Part shown: piece after piece, positions 1-7,590 of the stretch
How positions within the stretch are numbered: position 1 is the first letter of the stretch
How the letters are laid out: each line of letters starts with the position of its first letter
NCBI RefSeq assembly: GCF_018687555.1
Contig: NZ_CP061296.1
Span: 992,001 to 1,056,000, forward strand
Length of the DNA stretch: 64,000 nucleotides
Source: Polynucleobacter sp. MWH-P3-07-1
GTDB lineage: Bacteria; Pseudomonadota; Gammaproteobacteria; Burkholderiales; Burkholderiaceae
Reading direction: 5' to 3'
Position numbers and translations under genes: made by a program
The notes under the pieces: generated by a model
Told to the model about the DNA's origin: nothing
The model's input: the letters and a program-made list of their open reading frames with translations, nothing else
Database searches by the model: none

Positions 1-969
1 CCCTTCTGGAAATACAAATACTTTCTTATCCAATTTGGCCTCAATCACAGCCTCTAGGTTCTTATAAGGTAGCTTTTGCCAAGCAATCAACCGCTCTAAA
101 GCCTCAATCACAAAATGCCTTGCTATTAGGTATCTAGGCCCCGTTTTGCCTGATACCCAAATTCTTAGGTAACGCTGCTCACCAATCCAATGCCACTGCA
201 GGGCCTTCCAGCGAATTGGCATACTCTCCGTTCCTTGTCTAATGCCTGTTCCTAACAAGAACTCCACATACACACGGCACAACCTTCTCATATGGTTACT
301 GCGTTGATTGCGGCCAAAACGCTCCCAGTCCCGCATGTATTCCTGTAAGTAATTGACCTCCTGTTGACCAAAGGCTGGTCTAATTTCTGCCCTATCGGCA
401 GAGACCTCTAATAATGGAATGGTTCGATGTCGATTGATTAAGCCTTGATCTCTGGCTCGTTCAATTACTCGCTTATAAAGCCCAGCATGACGTCTTTGAG
501 TATAGGTCTTGGGATTCTTGCCCATCCGAGATATGCGCCACGCCACATAGTCATCGACTAGCTCTTGGGTAATGTCATTAATCTGGTAGTTACCAAAGAA
601 TGGGATCAAGTACTTGGTATAGATGTGAATGTAGTCAACATGGGTGCGTTTATTGGGATTGGCATGGACTACTCGATCAGCTGCAGCCAGCTCTTGGTTA
701 GCCAATTGCCGAAAGGTCCGAGTCTTAATGGCTAAATCACTGGCCAGCTTGACCTTGACGGTTTCGTAGATAGCAATGGCTTGGGTAGTGGCTTCGGCTA
801 ACTGGTCAGATCCAGTGCTAGCGGAATGCCAAGCGCCTGTAGCAAGCTTAAAGCGGCATTGCCACTGGTGACTATGAGGTCTCTTATAGAGAGTCAGATC
901 TCCATCAAGGAGTTTGATGGAATCTTCATTAAGAGTAGTGGTGGCAAATAAAAACGATAGATTATTCAT
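1..969 (-). CDS. Site-specific tyrosine recombinase (integrase), truncated by the window edge
   Basis: The minus-strand frame is open from an ATG at 969 to the window edge (323 codons, no stop), so the 3' end is missing. An AAAGGA-like ribosome site lies about 8 nt before the ATG. Residues about 85-185 look like the SAM-like core-binding domain of phage integrases. The catalytic domain then opens with GTGIRQGTE, whose Arg244 fits the first catalytic arginine, followed by SGKTG with the strand 2-3 lysine (Lys275). The His-x-x-Arg and Tyr motifs should lie beyond the edge. Integrases of this family catalyse site-specific insertion and excision of islands, and a tRNA-Arg 3' end 2.2 kb away is a plausible target. 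The family call is firm; its intactness is unknown. Confidence 0.85.
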   Translation of the reverse strand, partial: MNNLSFLFATTTLNEDSIKLLDGDLTLYKRPHSHQWQCRFKLATGAWHSASTGSDQLAEATTQAIAIYETVKVKLASDLAIKTRTFRQLANQELAAADRVVHANPNKRTHVDYIHIYTKYLIPFFGNYQINDITQELVDDYVAWRISRMGKNPKTYTQRRHAGLYKRVIERARDQGLINRHRTIPLLEVSADRAEIRPAFGQQEVNYLQEYMRDWERFGRNQRSNHMRRLCRVYVEFLLGTGIRQGTESMPIRWKALQWHWIGEQRYLRIWVSGKTGPRYLIARHFVIEALERLIAWQKLPYKNLEAVIEAKLDKKVFVFPEG

Positions 970-1040
970 AACAAGCGTCCTTTTAAGTGACGCTTGTAGC
1001 TTAGTTTCAGATTTGCGTTTGGGCGACCTGAATTATTTAC

Positions 1041-1063
1041 TGTCGGTTCGACCGACACCACAG
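1041..1063. repeat. Inverted repeat plus left copy of a 13-bp direct repeat
   Basis: TGTCGGT and ACCGACA form a perfect 7-bp inverted repeat around TCG at 1041-1057, about 75 bp upstream of the integrase start. Overlapping it, ACCGACACCACAG (1051-1063) recurs in the same orientation at 2994-3006. The site could be an operator or a recombinase-binding site for the integrase gene; that is a guess from position. Confidence 0.45.
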
Positions 1064-1161
1064 CGTCAGGGCTGCGATAGACTGTTGCTGATCACAAAGC
1101 TGCCATCACCCTACTTGCTAATGGCAGACTCAAATCGACCCAAAGCAGACTCTCACAGTCA

Positions 1162-1193
1162 ACAAAAAACCCGCTTGCTGCAACTTGCGGGTT
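1162..1193 (-). terminator. Rho-independent terminator of the HAF autotransporter gene
   Basis: Read on the minus strand, AACCCGC and GCGGGTT form a 7-bp stem around a 12-nt loop, followed by a run of T. It sits just after the stop codon of the autotransporter gene and before the integrase gene. Confidence 0.75.
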
Positions 1194-1218
1194 CTTGATT
1201 TAGTTAGATTAGTTTTTC

Positions 1219-2688
1219 TTACAAACCAATCGTGTAAGTAAGCATGGTTGTTATGCCGTTACTAGTATTAAGTGATTGCTTATTGTAATAAGCACTTAGG
1301 CTAACTCGTTGATTTTTCTCTATCCAATAATCCGCATTGGCACTGACAAAAGGTCTTGTCTTTTGAATGCTGGGCGCAGTCAAGCTAAAGGCGCCTAAGT
1401 AATAAATGGATCCGCTGTAGTTGCTGATATTGCTACTGAGATCTTGCTCTACTCCTGCACTGGCACCTACGCTTACTGTTGGAGTGACATAACCCATCAC
1501 CTTAGCTCCTGCATACGCAGTCGTGGCGGATTGGGTCACAGAGTTATACGTAATCGGAAAAGTGGCTCCCGCAGTTTCGGTGTAGCCGTTGCGAACAACT
1601 GAAGTCGCTCTCATACCTACTAATGGTGAAGCAATCCAACTATCTGCAACAGCAAAACCATAAGCCGTCTCTAATTGACCGCCTTGGGTAGTCATGGTAG
1701 AAGTTCCCTGACCCGCTTCGGTATTGGCTAAAGTAGTGCGAGTGACATTAACGCCATTGCTGCTGTAGGCGGCTGAGGCTTTGACTTGCACTCCTAAGTT
1801 ATTACCACTAGGAGCGTAGACTGCAAAAAGTCCTGCTAAAGGTTGAGAGTTTTTGACGGTGTAGTTATTTGGAGTGGCATTACTAATGCCTTGGTCTAAG
1901 AACACGCCAGCCCTAAAGCTAGGATCAAAGCGATAGCCTATTTGAATATTGCCCGCTGTTTGACTTGTTGTTGGGCTACTCACATTGGTATACCGACCAC
2001 CCACTCCAACGCACACATTATTAGCGCCATACACTGTGCAATCACTATTGAGATTTACAGCTAAAGCGGTATTTTGAGCGTTTAGTAACGAGTTCAGTTG
2101 ATAGCTATTGGTGACTAATGCGCTGTAAGTATTGGGTACATCAACCATCACACCGCCACCACCACTATCAGTAACACCGCCACCACCACTATCAGTAACT
2201 CTGTAGACAAAAGCATGGGTTGTGCTATCGCCCGTAATATCGCTATACCCCACAATCACTTTGCCATCAGCAGAGACGCCATTGGCGGAACTATAGGTTC
2301 CCCCTAAAGTGCCTAGGTCAGACATCGTAGTGCCAGTGTATTTAAAGGCATGTTCTGCGCTATCGCCCGTAATTTGGCTAGATCCCACAATCACTGAGCC
2401 ATCAGCAGAGACGCCATTGGCGGAACTATTGGTTCCCCCTAAAGTGCCTAGGTCAGACATGGTACCGCCAGAGTATTTAAAGGCATGGGATGCGTTATTG
2501 CCCGTAATATAGCTATACCCCACAATCACTTTGCCATCAGCAGAGACGCCATTGGCGGAACTATTGGTTCCCCCTAAAGTGCCTAGGTCAGACATGGACT
2601 GCGCCACGACTCCACCCGATAGGGTGATAGCGAGAGCAGCGAAAAGGCTTAGGCGAGTTTTGTGAAGCTGTAATGGTGGGGTTTTCAT
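1219..2688 (-). CDS. HAF-repeat autotransporter / outer-membrane protein
   Basis: A signal peptide (MKTPPL, then a hydrophobic stretch ending near GGVVAQS) starts at the ATG at 2688. The frame also opens 17 codons earlier at a TTG, but that would bury the signal, so 2688 is preferred although no clear ribosome site is seen. Three 45-residue repeats follow, each with MSDLGTLGG and NGVSADG, the pattern of the HAF extracellular repeat family. Then come a Gly/Asp linker with two VTDSGGGG copies and about 300 residues of alternating beta-strand character typical of an autotransporter barrel (YAGAKVMGYV, SVGASAGVEQDL). A surface-exposed role is inferred. The gene has its own terminator and lies beside an integrase in likely island DNA. 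Confidence 0.8.
   Translation of the reverse strand: MKTPPLQLHKTRLSLFAALAITLSGGVVAQSMSDLGTLGGTNSSANGVSADGKVIVGYSYITGNNASHAFKYSGGTMSDLGTLGGTNSSANGVSADGSVIVGSSQITGDSAEHAFKYTGTTMSDLGTLGGTYSSANGVSADGKVIVGYSDITGDSTTHAFVYRVTDSGGGGVTDSGGGGVMVDVPNTYSALVTNSYQLNSLLNAQNTALAVNLNSDCTVYGANNVCVGVGGRYTNVSSPTTSQTAGNIQIGYRFDPSFRAGVFLDQGISNATPNNYTVKNSQPLAGLFAVYAPSGNNLGVQVKASAAYSSNGVNVTRTTLANTEAGQGTSTMTTQGGQLETAYGFAVADSWIASPLVGMRATSVVRNGYTETAGATFPITYNSVTQSATTAYAGAKVMGYVTPTVSVGASAGVEQDLSSNISNYSGSIYYLGAFSLTAPSIQKTRPFVSANADYWIEKNQRVSLSAYYNKQSLNTSNGITTMLTYTIGL
2151..2198 (-). repeat. Two tandem 24-bp copies encoding VTDSGGGG
   Basis: Two identical 24-bp units (2151-2174 and 2175-2198) encode the linker between the HAF repeats and the barrel. 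Copy number could change by slippage without breaking the frame. Confidence 0.85.
2191..2595 (-). repeat. Three tandem 135-bp HAF repeat units
   Basis: The MSDLGTLGG codons recur at exactly 135-bp steps (cat at 2593-2595, 2458-2460 and 2323-2325). The units are nearly identical at DNA level, including at synonymous positions, which points to recent duplication or gene conversion. The third unit degrades into the linker. Confidence 0.9.
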
Positions 2689-2739
2689 TGTGTAAATTTG
2701 GTTGTGTTGATTGAACATAATACGCATAATCCACATCAA

Positions 2740-3165
2740 TTTTTTTATACTTACTTCGTGTCAACTACGCTCTAAAGTAGTGCCTATTTCAATAAATAGT
2801 GCGGGGGGGGTAAAAGTGGATCTTTATACTCAAAATAGCTGTTTTTTGAGCAAAATGAATTGAGTCGTGATCGTCTCCTATTGGCCGTTCTCTGCCACCC
2901 AATCTGCCCTATTTCCGATTTTTCAATGTCCGCATAACCCCTGATAAAAGCCACCCAACTGTCACGCAACAAGACACCTCTGTGTCCTGTCTAACCGACA
3001 CCACAGGCTCAGCACCTAAATTTCATTAAAGTCGCCGAGTCGCTAATAGTCACACAGGATCCTCCACGCTAGACTCAAGGGCACCCTCACGCTAGCAAAG
3101 CTTGACCATGATTGAGTCAATAGACCACAATCGACCAGCCTGAAATAGTATTAAATGGGGCAAAT
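2740..3165. other. Gene-free stretch of about 425 bp upstream of the autotransporter gene
   Basis: No convincing gene is seen; a 62-codon minus frame at 2784-2972 lacks a ribosome site and recognisable features. The stretch holds a possible -10 (TATAAA, minus, 2744-2749), a run of eight G at 2803-2810, and the right copy of the 13-bp direct repeat at 2994-3006. It ends at the tRNA-Arg 3' end and may contain relic mobile DNA. Confidence 0.6.
2994..3006 (+). repeat. Right copy of the 13-bp direct repeat
   Basis: ACCGACACCACAG is identical to 1051-1063. The six following bases also agree at four positions (GCTCAG against CGTCAG). The two copies bracket the autotransporter gene. Confidence 0.5.
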
Positions 3166-3242
<77 letters not shown>

Positions 3243-3277
3243 ATTGCTGGTATTAGTTTAGGACTAAATAGAGAAAG

Positions 3278-3354
3278 TGGTCGGAGTACAAGGATTCGAA
3301 CCTTGGACCCCCTGCTCCCAAAGCAGGTGCGCTACCAGGCTGCGCTACACTCCG
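3278..3354 (-). tRNA. tRNA-Pro (anticodon TGG)
   Basis: The minus strand has acceptor CGGAGTG/TACTCCG, D-stem GCGC, anticodon stem CCTGC/GCAGG with loop TTTGGGA giving TGG, a T-arm with TTCGAAT, discriminator A and an encoded CCA. It lies 35 bp upstream of tRNA-Arg and 52 bp downstream of the ppk2 stop codon, so the three may be transcribed together. Confidence 0.97.
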
Positions 3355-3406
3355 ACGGAATCGATATTTTACACGGATATCGATAGTGCAGGCAATTTCC
3401 TGAGTT

Positions 3407-4312
3407 TCAGTAAACCTCTGGGACGTACATCTCAGGCGGGACGGGGCCGCGCAGGTAGTCTGGGTTGTGTACTCGCTCAGGCAAATGAATCTCTGGATGC
3501 GGAATTTCGGTATAAGAAATCTGTGAAAGCAAGTGATTGATGCAATTCAGACGCGCTTTTTTCTTATCATTTGCGGCAACCACCCACCATGGTGCTTCAG
3601 GAATATGGGTTCTCTCCAACATGGTTTCCTTCGCCTTGGTATAGGCTTCCCACAAACGACGTGACTCCAAGTCCATAGGACTTAACTTCCACTGCTTGAG
3701 TGGATCATGAATGCGCATCATGAAGCGGTTGTACTGCTCTTCATCGGAGATTGAGAACCAGTACTTGATCAAAATGGTTCCGGAGTTGATGATCATGCGC
3801 TCCAAATCAGGCACCGTTCTTAAGAATTCTTCGTACTCTGCATCTGTACAAAATCCCATTACATGTTCAACACCAGCGCGGTTGTACCAGCTGCGATCGA
3901 AGAGGACGATTTCTCCGCCGGCTGGCAGTTGAGAAATGTAGCGCTGGAAATACCACTGGGTTTTCTCACGCTCATTCGGTGCTGGTAATGCAACAACTCG
4001 GCAAACGCGCGGGTTGAGTCTTTGGGTAATGCGCTTAATTGCACCGCCCTTACCTGCTGAATCACGCCCCTCAAACAGTATTGCGACCTTCAGCTTATTG
4101 GCGACGACATAGTCTTGTAACTTCACCAGCTCGCCCTGAAGACGAAACAGTTCTTTGAAATAGGTTTGTCTTGGAATAGAAGAAGTCGTGCCAGAGTCGG
4201 CGGAGAGACGCTCATCGTCCATCTCCATCTCTAGTTCTTCATCCATGCTGTCAAGAATCTCTTCTTGCGCACGTTGATACCACTCAGCCATCTCTTGATG
4301 TTTAGCGCTCAT
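3407..4312 (-). CDS. ppk2: Polyphosphate kinase 2 (PPK2)
   Basis: PPK2 enzymes move phosphate between polyphosphate and nucleoside di- or triphosphates, mostly making NTP from polyphosphate. This 301-residue protein has an acidic N-terminal helix, Walker A FEGRDSAGKGG (about residues 80-90), the family lid region after NPRVCRVVALPAPNE, and Walker B with VLFDRSWYNR (about 136-145). Length and motifs fit a single-domain class I PPK2. The frame opens 21 codons earlier, but the ATG at 4312 has an AAAGGG ribosome site 6 nt upstream and begins the conserved region. It follows the acyltransferase gene on the same strand and is part of the phosphorus cluster. Confidence 0.93.
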   Translation of the reverse strand: MSAKHQEMAEWYQRAQEEILDSMDEELEMEMDDERLSADSGTTSSIPRQTYFKELFRLQGELVKLQDYVVANKLKVAILFEGRDSAGKGGAIKRITQRLNPRVCRVVALPAPNEREKTQWYFQRYISQLPAGGEIVLFDRSWYNRAGVEHVMGFCTDAEYEEFLRTVPDLERMIINSGTILIKYWFSISDEEQYNRFMMRIHDPLKQWKLSPMDLESRRLWEAYTKAKETMLERTHIPEAPWWVVAANDKKKARLNCINHLLSQISYTEIPHPEIHLPERVHNPDYLRGPVPPEMYVPEVY

Positions 4313-4384
4313 TTTTTGCCCTTTGTCCTCTGTGTTTTTATCTGAGGAAAGTGTCAATATTGTTACATACCGCATTTGTATTGC

Positions 4385-5152
4385 TTATATAGCGGCAGAG
4401 ATCAGCTGATAGCTGTGCTGGCAGAGGAGCTTTCGATCCAGCACTTGACCTGCCTCGGCTTTTAAGGGTGGCAAGAAATGCAGCGTCACACCCAGATCAG
4501 GGCTTTTGAGGATCAAGGCCATCGATTCAACTAGGCCCATATCACCAATAAAGGCAGTTGCCAAACTCCGCTCGCCCGTCTTACGCGAATGGTAAGAAAT
4601 CGCCAATGACCAAACTGGAGTGTCGGAGATTGCAGCAGGCTCAAACAGATTGGGCTTGAAGGGCAAAACGCTCTCGCCACTAGATGAGGTTCCCTCTGGG
4701 AAGATGCAGACCGATTCTGTTTTGAGAACATCAGCCATTTGATCTACGACCTGACGGGCATGCCTAGCGCTATCGCGGCGAATAAACACAGTGCCCAGTT
4801 GTTTTGCCATCCAACCGAAGATGGGCCATGAGGCTACTTCAGACTTAGCCACAAAACGCACTGGCTTAAATGCATTAATGACATGGATATCGATCCAAGA
4901 GATGTGATTCGAGACCAATAAGTAAGGAGTGCTTGGCAGGAGCTCACCCCCCTCCACCGTCAGATGCAGACCAAATATTTTCAGCAGCCTTTTGCACCAT
5001 CGGCGGATGTGATGGTCTTTTTGCTGTCGATTCAGAAAAGGAAATAAGATCGAGAGTGTCAGCACTCCCCGAATGGTGTGAAGAACAATCAGCAACCACA
5101 ATCCCAAGCGCAGGATGTATGGGGTTTGCTTTGTTTGTGTTGTGTAGTTCAT
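4385..5152 (-). CDS. 1-acylglycerol-3-phosphate acyltransferase family, candidate OlsA
   Basis: The protein has an N-terminal membrane segment (LGLWLLIVLHTIRGVLTLSI) and the PlsC motifs: NHISWID (H-x4-D), FVAKSEVASWPIFGW, FIRRDSARH and FPEGTSSSGE. Family members transfer an acyl chain to lysophosphatidic acid (PlsC) or, in the OlsA group, to lyso-ornithine lipid. The AKSEV-WPIFG wording and an olsB-like gene 2.4 kb away favour OlsA, but the assignment is inferred from context. Start choice: ATG at 5152; the frame is open to 5179 and neither start has a good ribosome site. It is divergent from the plcP-like gene across a Pho-box region and is followed by ppk2. Confidence 0.8.
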   Translation of the reverse strand: MNYTTQTKQTPYILRLGLWLLIVLHTIRGVLTLSILFPFLNRQQKDHHIRRWCKRLLKIFGLHLTVEGGELLPSTPYLLVSNHISWIDIHVINAFKPVRFVAKSEVASWPIFGWMAKQLGTVFIRRDSARHARQVVDQMADVLKTESVCIFPEGTSSSGESVLPFKPNLFEPAAISDTPVWSLAISYHSRKTGERSLATAFIGDMGLVESMALILKSPDLGVTLHFLPPLKAEAGQVLDRKLLCQHSYQLISAAI

Positions 5153-5183
5153 GACAGGTATCAATATAAAGCAAGTCACAAAA

Positions 5184-5230
5184 GTGACATGAAACTGTCA
5201 CGATCGTTTCATGAAGGGAGGGCTTAATAC
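5184..5230 (+). promoter_or_regulatory. Pho box and -10 of the plcP-like operon
   Basis: Three half-sites follow each other at 11-bp steps: GTGACAT (5184-5190), CTGTCAC (5195-5201) and GTTTCAT (5206-5212), a form typical of PhoB sites. A -10-like TTAATA or TAATAC lies at 5224-5230, 11-12 bp after the last half-site. That would start the RNA at or next to the ATG at 5237, so the message may be leaderless. On the other strand ATGTCAC and a weaker half-site point toward the acyltransferase gene. Confidence 0.7.
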
Positions 5231-5236
5231 AACCTC

Positions 5237-6061
5237 ATGATGCATTACCGCGCTATCTGGATTTCAGACGTGCACCTCGGAACAACAGGGTGTCAAGCTA
5301 ACTACCTCCTCGATTTCTTAAAGCATAACGAAGCAGACCAGTTTTATCTGGTTGGTGACATTATCGACGGTTGGCGCCTTAAGAAATCCTTCTACTGGCC
5401 ACAAGCCCACAATGACGTAGTTCAAAAACTACTGCGTAAAGCTCGTAAGGGAGCTGAGGTAATCTATGTGCCCGGCAATCATGACGAAAGCGCACGCCAG
5501 TTCTTTGGCCTGTCTTTTGGTGATGTCAAAGTCGTTGAGGAAGTGATCCACACTACCCTCGATGGTCGAAAGCTCTGGGTCACCCATGGGGATTTATTCG
5601 ATGGCGTGATGCAGTACGCCAAATGGCTCGCTTATGTCGGCGATACCCTCTACTCCTTCATTTTGTACGTCAATCGCTATTTCAATATGATTCGGGTCAA
5701 GATGGGTCTGCAGTATTGGTCCCTCTCCCAATATTTGAAGCACCAAGTCAAGAATGCAGTCAGCTATATCGCTGACTTCGAACACATCATGGCGCGCGAA
5801 GCCCGCTTACGCGGTTGTGATGGTGTCGTGTGTGGCCATATTCATAAAGCAGAGATTCGGGAAATCGATGGCCTGCTGTATTGCAACGATGGCGATTGGG
5901 TCGAAAGCCTCACTGCCTTAGTTGAGACACATGAAGGTGAACTCAAGATTGTGCACTGGCCCTTTATTAAAGGCGAGCCGGTAGACAGCTTTGCAGAAAC
6001 CGACAATGAACCCGCTTTGGGTCAACTGATTCCCAACTTTGCTAAAGAGGCAACACTATGA
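5237..6061 (+). CDS. plcP: Metallophosphoesterase, PlcP-like phospholipase C (LpxH family)
   Basis: The 274-residue protein carries the two-metal calcineurin-type motifs SDVHLG (10-15), GDIIDGW (40-46), GNHDE (80-84), THGD (near 118) and GHIHKA (near 200). The family includes UDP-diacylglucosamine hydrolase LpxH, and also PlcP, a Mn-dependent phospholipase C that removes phospholipid head groups during phosphate starvation. The PlcP reading is preferred because the stop codon overlaps the start of a GT4 glycosyltransferase by ATGA, the known plcP-agt pairing, and because a Pho box lies directly upstream. LpxH remains the alternative. Two ATG codons stand in tandem at the start; GGAGGG is 14 nt upstream, too far to be a normal ribosome site. 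Confidence 0.8.
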   Translation: MMHYRAIWISDVHLGTTGCQANYLLDFLKHNEADQFYLVGDIIDGWRLKKSFYWPQAHNDVVQKLLRKARKGAEVIYVPGNHDESARQFFGLSFGDVKVVEEVIHTTLDGRKLWVTHGDLFDGVMQYAKWLAYVGDTLYSFILYVNRYFNMIRVKMGLQYWSLSQYLKHQVKNAVSYIADFEHIMAREARLRGCDGVVCGHIHKAEIREIDGLLYCNDGDWVESLTALVETHEGELKIVHWPFIKGEPVDSFAETDNEPALGQLIPNFAKEATL

Positions 6062-7086
6062 AAATCATGATCATCACCGATGCATGGGATCCGCAGGTCA
6101 ATGGTGTTGTGAGAACCCTAAAGCAAACGCGGGCAGAACTGATTGGCATGGGTCACGAAGTCGAAATGATCACCCCCAATGATTTCAAGACTATTCCTTG
6201 CCCTACTTACCCCGATATTTCTTTATCTTTATTCCCGGGCAAGACTGTTGCCAGAAAGATTAAAGAATTTGCCCCCGATGCAATGCATATCGCCACTGAA
6301 GGCCCCTTAGGTTTATCTGCGCGCGCTTATGCCGTCAAGAACAAGTTGCCCCTCTCTACTGCGTATCACACCCGCTTTCCAGAGTACGTTAAAGCCCGTA
6401 CCGGTATTCCATTGGCTTTGACCTACGCCTTCTTGCGTTGGTTCCATAAGCCTTCCATGGCAGTGATGGCCCCAACTGTGGTGGTTAAGCAGGATTTAGA
6501 AAAGTATGGCTTTCAGAATGTGGTGCTTTGGTCCAGAGGGGTTGATCTGGATATCTTCAAGATGCAAGAGTCTAAGCGGCTCAATTCTGCTCACCCAATC
6601 TTTCTGTATGTTGGTCGCGTAGCAGTAGAAAAGAACATCAACGCCTTTTTAGAAATTGATTTGCCTGGCTCCAAATGGGTAGTTGGTGATGGTCCGGCCA
6701 TGGAAGGGATCAAACACAAGTATCCCGAAGTCAATTATTTGGGTGTTCTCAATCAACATGAGTTAGCCGAAGTCTATGCAGCAGCGGATGTATTTGTTTT
6801 CCCTAGTAAAACCGATACCTTTGGTTTGGTCTTGCTGGAGGCAATGGCTTGCGGTACTCCCGTCGCTGCCTACCCAGTGACCGGTCCAATTGATGTCTTG
6901 GGTGACTCTCCGGCTGGCGCGATGAACGAGGATTTGCGCGAAGCTTGCATGCAAGCTCTGACGATCCCCCGTGAAGTTGCCCGAGCCCATGCTGAGAAAT
7001 TCTCCTGGCGCGCTGCCTCTGAGCAATTTGCACGCCACCTTAAGCCGGTGCCCTCTACCGAAGTGCATGTGACCGCGCTTGCCTGA
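6058..7086 (+). CDS. GT4 glycosyltransferase, Agt-like diacylglycerol glycosyltransferase
   Basis: This is a GT-B fold glycosyltransferase: the N-terminal domain opens with ITDAWDPQVNGVVRTLKQT, the acceptor side has AYHTRFPEYVKAR, and the nucleotide-sugar side has FLYVGRVAVEKN, GDGPA and SKTDTFGLVLLEAMACG (the E-x7-E region with Asp in the first place, as in the lipid glycosyltransferases related to SqdX and MgtA). In the known plcP-agt pathway it would add a sugar to diacylglycerol freed by PlcP, giving a phosphorus-free glycolipid at the inner membrane. The ATGA overlap indicates translational coupling. The sugar donor cannot be read from sequence. Confidence 0.82.
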   Translation: MKIMIITDAWDPQVNGVVRTLKQTRAELIGMGHEVEMITPNDFKTIPCPTYPDISLSLFPGKTVARKIKEFAPDAMHIATEGPLGLSARAYAVKNKLPLSTAYHTRFPEYVKARTGIPLALTYAFLRWFHKPSMAVMAPTVVVKQDLEKYGFQNVVLWSRGVDLDIFKMQESKRLNSAHPIFLYVGRVAVEKNINAFLEIDLPGSKWVVGDGPAMEGIKHKYPEVNYLGVLNQHELAEVYAAADVFVFPSKTDTFGLVLLEAMACGTPVAAYPVTGPIDVLGDSPAGAMNEDLREACMQALTIPREVARAHAEKFSWRAASEQFARHLKPVPSTEVHVTALA

Positions 7087-7140
7087 GTGATTCACCTAGC
7101 AATTAGTCCAGCACTGTCACACTCTATTTAGGGGATTGCT

Positions 7141-7542
7141 TTGAGTAGCTATCACATCGACCAAAACCCCCACAAAGGCAATAAGGGGCTGACCAGAGCA
7201 TGGCATGCCGCCAAGAATTCATGGTGCGGGGTGGTCTATGCCTTTAAAGAAGAAAGTGCATTTAGGCAGGAATTAACACTGCTGATTATTTGCACCCCGA
7301 TTGCCCTCTTTCTGAACGTCAGCATTCTGGAAAAAGTAGCTCTGATCTGCTCGATCATCATGGTCTTGGTTGTGGAGCTCCTCAATTCCAGCGTGGAAGC
7401 AGCGATTGATCGAATCTCCTTTGAACACCACGATTTATCCAAAAGAGCCAAAGATTTTGGCTCAGCAGCTGTCATGCTGGCCCTATTAGTGGCTGTTTTG
7501 ATCTGGTTAGGGGTCTGCGCGCCCCTTGTCTCAAAACTGTAA
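7141..7542 (+). CDS. dgkA: Diacylglycerol kinase
   Basis: DgkA is a small trimeric inner-membrane enzyme that phosphorylates diacylglycerol to phosphatidic acid with ATP. The 133-residue protein has the N-terminal amphipathic part (GLTRAWHAAKNSW), AFRQE, three membrane segments, and the signature VVELLNSSVEAAIDRIS followed by RAKDFGSAAV. The start is a TTG with AGGGG 6 nt upstream; no ATG fits in frame. It lies 54 bp after the glycosyltransferase gene, so it probably belongs to the same transcript and would compete with Agt for diacylglycerol. The stop codon overlaps the next Pho box. Confidence 0.93.
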   Translation: MSSYHIDQNPHKGNKGLTRAWHAAKNSWCGVVYAFKEESAFRQELTLLIICTPIALFLNVSILEKVALICSIIMVLVVELLNSSVEAAIDRISFEHHDLSKRAKDFGSAAVMLALLVAVLIWLGVCAPLVSKL

Positions 7543-7569
7543 TAAAACCGTAATACGATCCTATTTACT
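7537..7569 (+). promoter_or_regulatory. Pho box and -10 of the olsB-like gene
   Basis: CTGTAAT-AAAA-CCGTAAT (7537-7554) has the 7-4-7 layout of a PhoB site, with 11 of 14 half-site positions matching CTGTCAT. A -10-like TTTACT follows at 7564-7569 after 9 bp. The box overlaps the dgkA stop codon, so the olsB-like gene appears to have its own PhoB-dependent promoter inside the gene run. Confidence 0.68.
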
Positions 7570-7590
7570 AAACGATCAAGGTCTACCCTT

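Larger units (their letters stand above)
1..3165. mobile_element. Putative end of a genomic island bordered by tRNA-Arg
   Basis: This low-density stretch holds an integrase and a repeat-rich surface protein, and it stops at the 3' end of a minus-strand tRNA-Arg gene (CCA end at 3166). Tyrosine recombinases commonly use tRNA 3' ends as attB, and the element then extends away from that end, which here is leftwards and off the window. The far att copy is not visible, so the boundary is inferred from position and content only. Confidence 0.35.

Noticed and set aside
914..1198. Plus-strand open frame of 94 codons over the integrase start
   Set aside because: It overlaps the integrase start and promoter on the other strand, has no ribosome site and resembles no protein.
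2784..2972. Minus-strand 62-codon frame upstream of the autotransporter gene
   Set aside because: No ribosome site, no family resemblance, and it spans the poly-G tract; more likely non-coding or relic DNA.
7103..7131. Possible Pho box before dgkA
   Set aside because: Only one good half-site (CTGTCAC, 7114-7120); the positions 11 bp to either side do not match, and dgkA is already covered by the plcP-like operon.
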